From: JAWKUK01 sp964402175 | Lineage (GTDB): Bacteria > Planctomycetota > UBA1135 > GCA-002686595 | Direction of reading: 5' to 3' | Assembly (NCBI GenBank): GCA_964402175.1 | Contig: CAYOBN010000022.1 | Span: 3,299-67,298, forward strand | Length of the DNA stretch: 64,000 bases | Part shown: positions 61,341 through 64,000 of the stretch, one piece after another | Numbering within the stretch: the first letter of the stretch is position 1 | How the letters are laid out: every line of letters starts with the position of its first letter | Made by a program: the position numbers and the translations under genes | Notes under the pieces: generated by a model | What the model saw: only the letters and a program-made list of their open reading frames with translations | Told to the model about the DNA's origin: nothing | The model's database searches: none

Positions 61341-63776
61341 ATGCAGCCCCGTGTCCGGCGCCCTTTACTCGCGGTCCTCGCCCTCGGCGCGGCGGCGCTG
61401 GTTGGGCTCTGGAGCATCGGCGGCAAGCCCGAGCTCGCGGCGCCCGCGGCGCTCGAGCGCGAGGAGCCCGAGGAGGCCCGCGCCGACGCGGTGGGGGCCG
61501 CGGCGCTGGCGGCCGGGATCGCGCTCCCGCTCGATGACGTGCGCGCGGCGGTGCCCGCCGCGGTGGCCGCGCAGACCGCCGCCGAGCGCGAGGGCGCACC
61601 CATCACCGTCCGCGTCGTCGCGGCGGAGCGCGGCGGGGCGCCGATCGCGGGCGCGCGGGTCAGCCTCTCCGCGGGCCGCGACGTCGTCGCTCGGGCCGAG
61701 ACCGATGCGGAAGGCCGCGCGCGCCTCGACGCGCCGACCTCGCCGCTCGACCTCAGCATCGAGAGCGACCAGCACGTTGACGCAGCGCGCGCCGGCGTGC
61801 AGAGGGGCGATGAGGTCACCGTCGCGCTCGTGTCGAGCGGCTCCTTGGCCGGGCGCGTCGAGTTCGCGGGCCGCCGTGGGCCGGGTGAGCACAAGGTGCA
61901 TCTCTGGACTGGCAGCGCGTGGCGCGGGGGCCGAGGGGAGCGCACGACCGTGCTCGATCCCACCGGGCGCTTCCGGTTCGACGACCTCGCGCCGGGTTTT
62001 GTCACGGTGGCCCTCGAAGCCGAAGACACCGCGCCCGTCCACGAGCCGAGCATCGCGATCCGCGGCGGCGAATGCGCCGAGGTCACGCTGCGCGTGCCCG
62101 CAGCGCGCATGCTCGCCGGGCGGGTCGTGGCCGCCGAAGGCCGCCAACCGCTGGCGGACGTGCGCATCGATGCGCGCCCGGTCGCGCAGGGGGCGCCGGG
62201 ACCCGTCACGGAGCTCGCGCGCGAGCGCGTTCGGACCGGCCCCGACGGCACCTTCCAGCTCGGGCCGCTGCCGCCGGGGCGCGTGATCGTCAGCGCAGAG
62301 GCAGCGTGGGGGGGACGCGTCGAGCGCGAGGTGGACCTGCTCGATGCCGCCGCCCCGCCGATCGAGCTCGCGCTCGCCGCGCCGGTCGCCGTCTCTGGCA
62401 GCGTGTTCGACGGCGCAGGGCGCGTCGTCGACGGCGCGCTCGTCGTCGCCGTCCGCGAGGGGGACCTGCGCGGCGTCGACTGGGGCGCGGCCGAGGCCGA
62501 AGGCGGCGGCCGCACCCTCGGGCGAGCGACGACCGACGTGGGCGGGCGCTTTCGCTTCGACGCGCTGCCCGCGGACGCGCGCATCGCGCTCGTCGCCTTC
62601 GCTGCGGACCCGCGAGGACCCACCTGGCCGCGCCGCGAAGGCCGCACCGATGTGACCACGGGGCGCGCCGAAGCGCCGCCTGAGCCCGTGCGCGTGACGC
62701 TGCGCGCCCACGCAGCGCTGCGTGGCCTCGTGCTCGATGCAGCGGGCGCGCCGCTCGCGGGCGCGGCCGTAGCGGCGTACGGCAGGGGCACGCCGCTGCG
62801 CGGCGCGTGGGTCCGGACCGCGGCCGATGGCACCTTCAGCCTCGCATGCGCCGACGGCGGTCCCGAGGGCCTCTCGGTGCGCGCCGACGGGCACCGGGGG
62901 CAGCGGCTCGAGCGACCCGCGTGCGCCGCGGGCCGCGACGGGTTCGTGCTGACGGAGCCGATCGTCCTCGTCCCCGACGTGCAGCTCGTCGGCTTCGTCA
63001 CCGATCCCGAAGGCAACGCCGTCCGCGCCTCGGTGCAGGTCACGCCCACGGATTCGCAGTCACGCCGCGGCGGCCGCGCGTTCAGCGATCGCTTCGGCCG
63101 CTTCACCGTGCAGGGCCTCGCGCCAGGTCCGCACCGCGTGACGGCGCGCGCGAAGGGCTTCCGGCCGCTCGACGAGCGCTCGGGCGCGCCGATCGTCGAT
63201 GTCGGGGCCGCGACCGAGCCGCTGCGCCTCGTGCTGCAGCCCACACCGCCCCCGCTGCGCGGCGCCGCGGCCGGAGAGGTCGTCGTCTTCGGCAGCGACG
63301 ATCCTGTCCCGGGCCTCAGGTTCGACGGCCTCGCCGATGGCGCGCTATTGCTCGATGGAGCGCTGTTCCGCGCCGTGGGCCTGCCGGTCGGAAAGGCGCG
63401 CCTTGTCGCGGCCGCACCGGGCTTCGAGACCCAAGCGCTGCCCGAGTGCGACGTCGTCGCCGACCGCACCGTCGATCTGGGCCGCATCGCGCTGCGACCG
63501 GCCACTGCTTTGACGGTGCGCGTCGAGGACTCGAACGGCACGGTGGTGCGCGGCGCCCGAGTCCGCCTGGAGCGCATCGCTGCCACGCGCCCTGGACTGC
63601 CCCGCCGCCTCGACGTCCCGGAGACGCGCACACCGGGCCGCCACCGCCTGGAGAACGTCCCACGCACGACCTGGCGCCTTGCTGTCGATCATGGGACGCT
63701 GGGCGTTCACCGGGGGGAAGTCCAGATCGAGGGGGCCAGTCAGACGGTGACGGTGACGCTCAAGCCGCGTCGGTGA
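61341..63776 (+). CDS. Membrane-anchored carboxypeptidase-regulatory-like repeat protein
   Basis: This 811-residue protein is the intact paralogue of the split gene at 34830. A short basic start precedes one transmembrane helix (LLAVLALGAAALVGLWSIGG). Many beta-sandwich units follow: IAGARVSLSAGRDVVARAET, LAGRVVAAEGRQPLADVRID, VSGSVFDGAGRVVDGALVVA, LRGLVLDAAGAPLAGAAVAA and LVGFVTDPEGNAVRASVQVT. The C-terminus ends GASQTVTVTLKPRR. No catalytic motif. ATG 61341 is used (GTGGGG upstream); GTG 61317 is possible. It directly follows the ECF sigma gene and a GCGTAACACGG box. Confidence 0.8.
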   Translation: MQPRVRRPLLAVLALGAAALVGLWSIGGKPELAAPAALEREEPEEARADAVGAAALAAGIALPLDDVRAAVPAAVAAQTAAEREGAPITVRVVAAERGGAPIAGARVSLSAGRDVVARAETDAEGRARLDAPTSPLDLSIESDQHVDAARAGVQRGDEVTVALVSSGSLAGRVEFAGRRGPGEHKVHLWTGSAWRGGRGERTTVLDPTGRFRFDDLAPGFVTVALEAEDTAPVHEPSIAIRGGECAEVTLRVPAARMLAGRVVAAEGRQPLADVRIDARPVAQGAPGPVTELARERVRTGPDGTFQLGPLPPGRVIVSAEAAWGGRVEREVDLLDAAAPPIELALAAPVAVSGSVFDGAGRVVDGALVVAVREGDLRGVDWGAAEAEGGGRTLGRATTDVGGRFRFDALPADARIALVAFAADPRGPTWPRREGRTDVTTGRAEAPPEPVRVTLRAHAALRGLVLDAAGAPLAGAAVAAYGRGTPLRGAWVRTAADGTFSLACADGGPEGLSVRADGHRGQRLERPACAAGRDGFVLTEPIVLVPDVQLVGFVTDPEGNAVRASVQVTPTDSQSRRGGRAFSDRFGRFTVQGLAPGPHRVTARAKGFRPLDERSGAPIVDVGAATEPLRLVLQPTPPPLRGAAAGEVVVFGSDDPVPGLRFDGLADGALLLDGALFRAVGLPVGKARLVAAAPGFETQALPECDVVADRTVDLGRIALRPATALTVRVEDSNGTVVRGARVRLERIAATRPGLPRRLDVPETRTPGRHRLENVPRTTWRLAVDHGTLGVHRGEVQIEGASQTVTVTLKPRR

Positions 63777-64000
63777 GGTGGGCGGATCAGGTCCTTCGCT
63801 CTTTCGCTCGGCATGGCTCGAGGTCTGTTTGGCCGGCGAGGACGAATGGGCGGGAGTGAGCGCTCTCGATCGGATGGCGGCTGGAATGTCCGCCGAATCG
63901 AAGGGCTGCCCGGACCCAAGGGAAAGAGCGGGGGCGGGGAGTTGTCCGTCCCCGAGGGGCGACCGCGAGCGGGCAACCGGCGCGCCCTTCGGGCACGCCG
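63777..64000. other. Window end, no gene seen
   Basis: The last 224 bases contain no convincing coding region, stem-loop or promoter on either strand. Confidence 0.5.

Overview
The window is a high-GC bacterial chromosome segment (hand-counted lines range from about 55% to 87% GC). It most likely comes from a Planctomycetota member. The evidence is indirect: many large secreted beta-propeller, FG-GAP, choice-of-anchor and carboxypeptidase-regulatory-like proteins; a recurring C-terminal module of about 130-145 residues that I associate with that phylum; few Shine-Dalgarno sites; and ribosomal operons with genes missing. No rRNA, tRNA, CRISPR array or transposase was seen. Two runs of 100 N (26256-26355 and 41862-41961) are assembly gaps inside genes.

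Region 1 (1-17464, all +) is the translation block. It runs: a 5'-truncated divergent EF-G; a promoter and leader; rpsJ-rplC-rplD-rplW-rplB-rpsS-rplV-rpsC-rplP-rpmC-rpsQ-rplN-rplX-rplE-rpsH-rplF-rplR-rpsE-rplO-secY-infA-rpmJ-rpsM-rpsK-rpsD-rpoA-rplQ; a strong terminator; then adk. rpsN, rpmD, map and tuf are absent from their usual places. S3 and IF1 carry unusual Gly/Arg-rich C-terminal tails. rpmJ is a 39-codon gene overlapping infA.

Region 2 (17484-25992, all -) is dnaE, rbfA, infB and nusA (transcribed nusA to dnaE), without rimP. A divergent sigma-54-type AAA+ regulator with eroded ATPase motifs follows at 26174-27370.

Region 3 (27480-34594) holds a small secreted module protein, a HEAT/TPR protein, an RlmI-type rRNA methyltransferase, the thiamine genes thiS-thiG and a CPBP membrane protease.

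Region 4 (34830-63776) is the accessory, cell-surface region. It contains two full-length paralogous membrane-anchored carboxypeptidase-regulatory-like proteins (one split by a single extra G in a G7 run) and a third, shorter one. It also holds a MATE transporter remnant, a large secreted protein followed by an FG-GAP protein and a broken module gene, a lactonase-like propeller, a gamma-carbonic-anhydrase/larE pair and a three-gene minor-pilin operon (PilV/PilW/PilX-like). Two further secreted module proteins follow. Last come an NHL-propeller/YtkA-like/di-heme peroxidase operon and, divergent from it, an ECF sigma factor followed by the second large carboxypeptidase-regulatory-like protein. 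Copies of an 8-bp GCGTAACA box sit before all three of those last units and suggest a small sigma-factor regulon.

The two best leads are the shared C-terminal module (four full or divergent copies plus one remnant, all on exported proteins) and the putative ECF box regulon linking the surface proteins to the peroxidase operon. Both are inferences from sequence alone.
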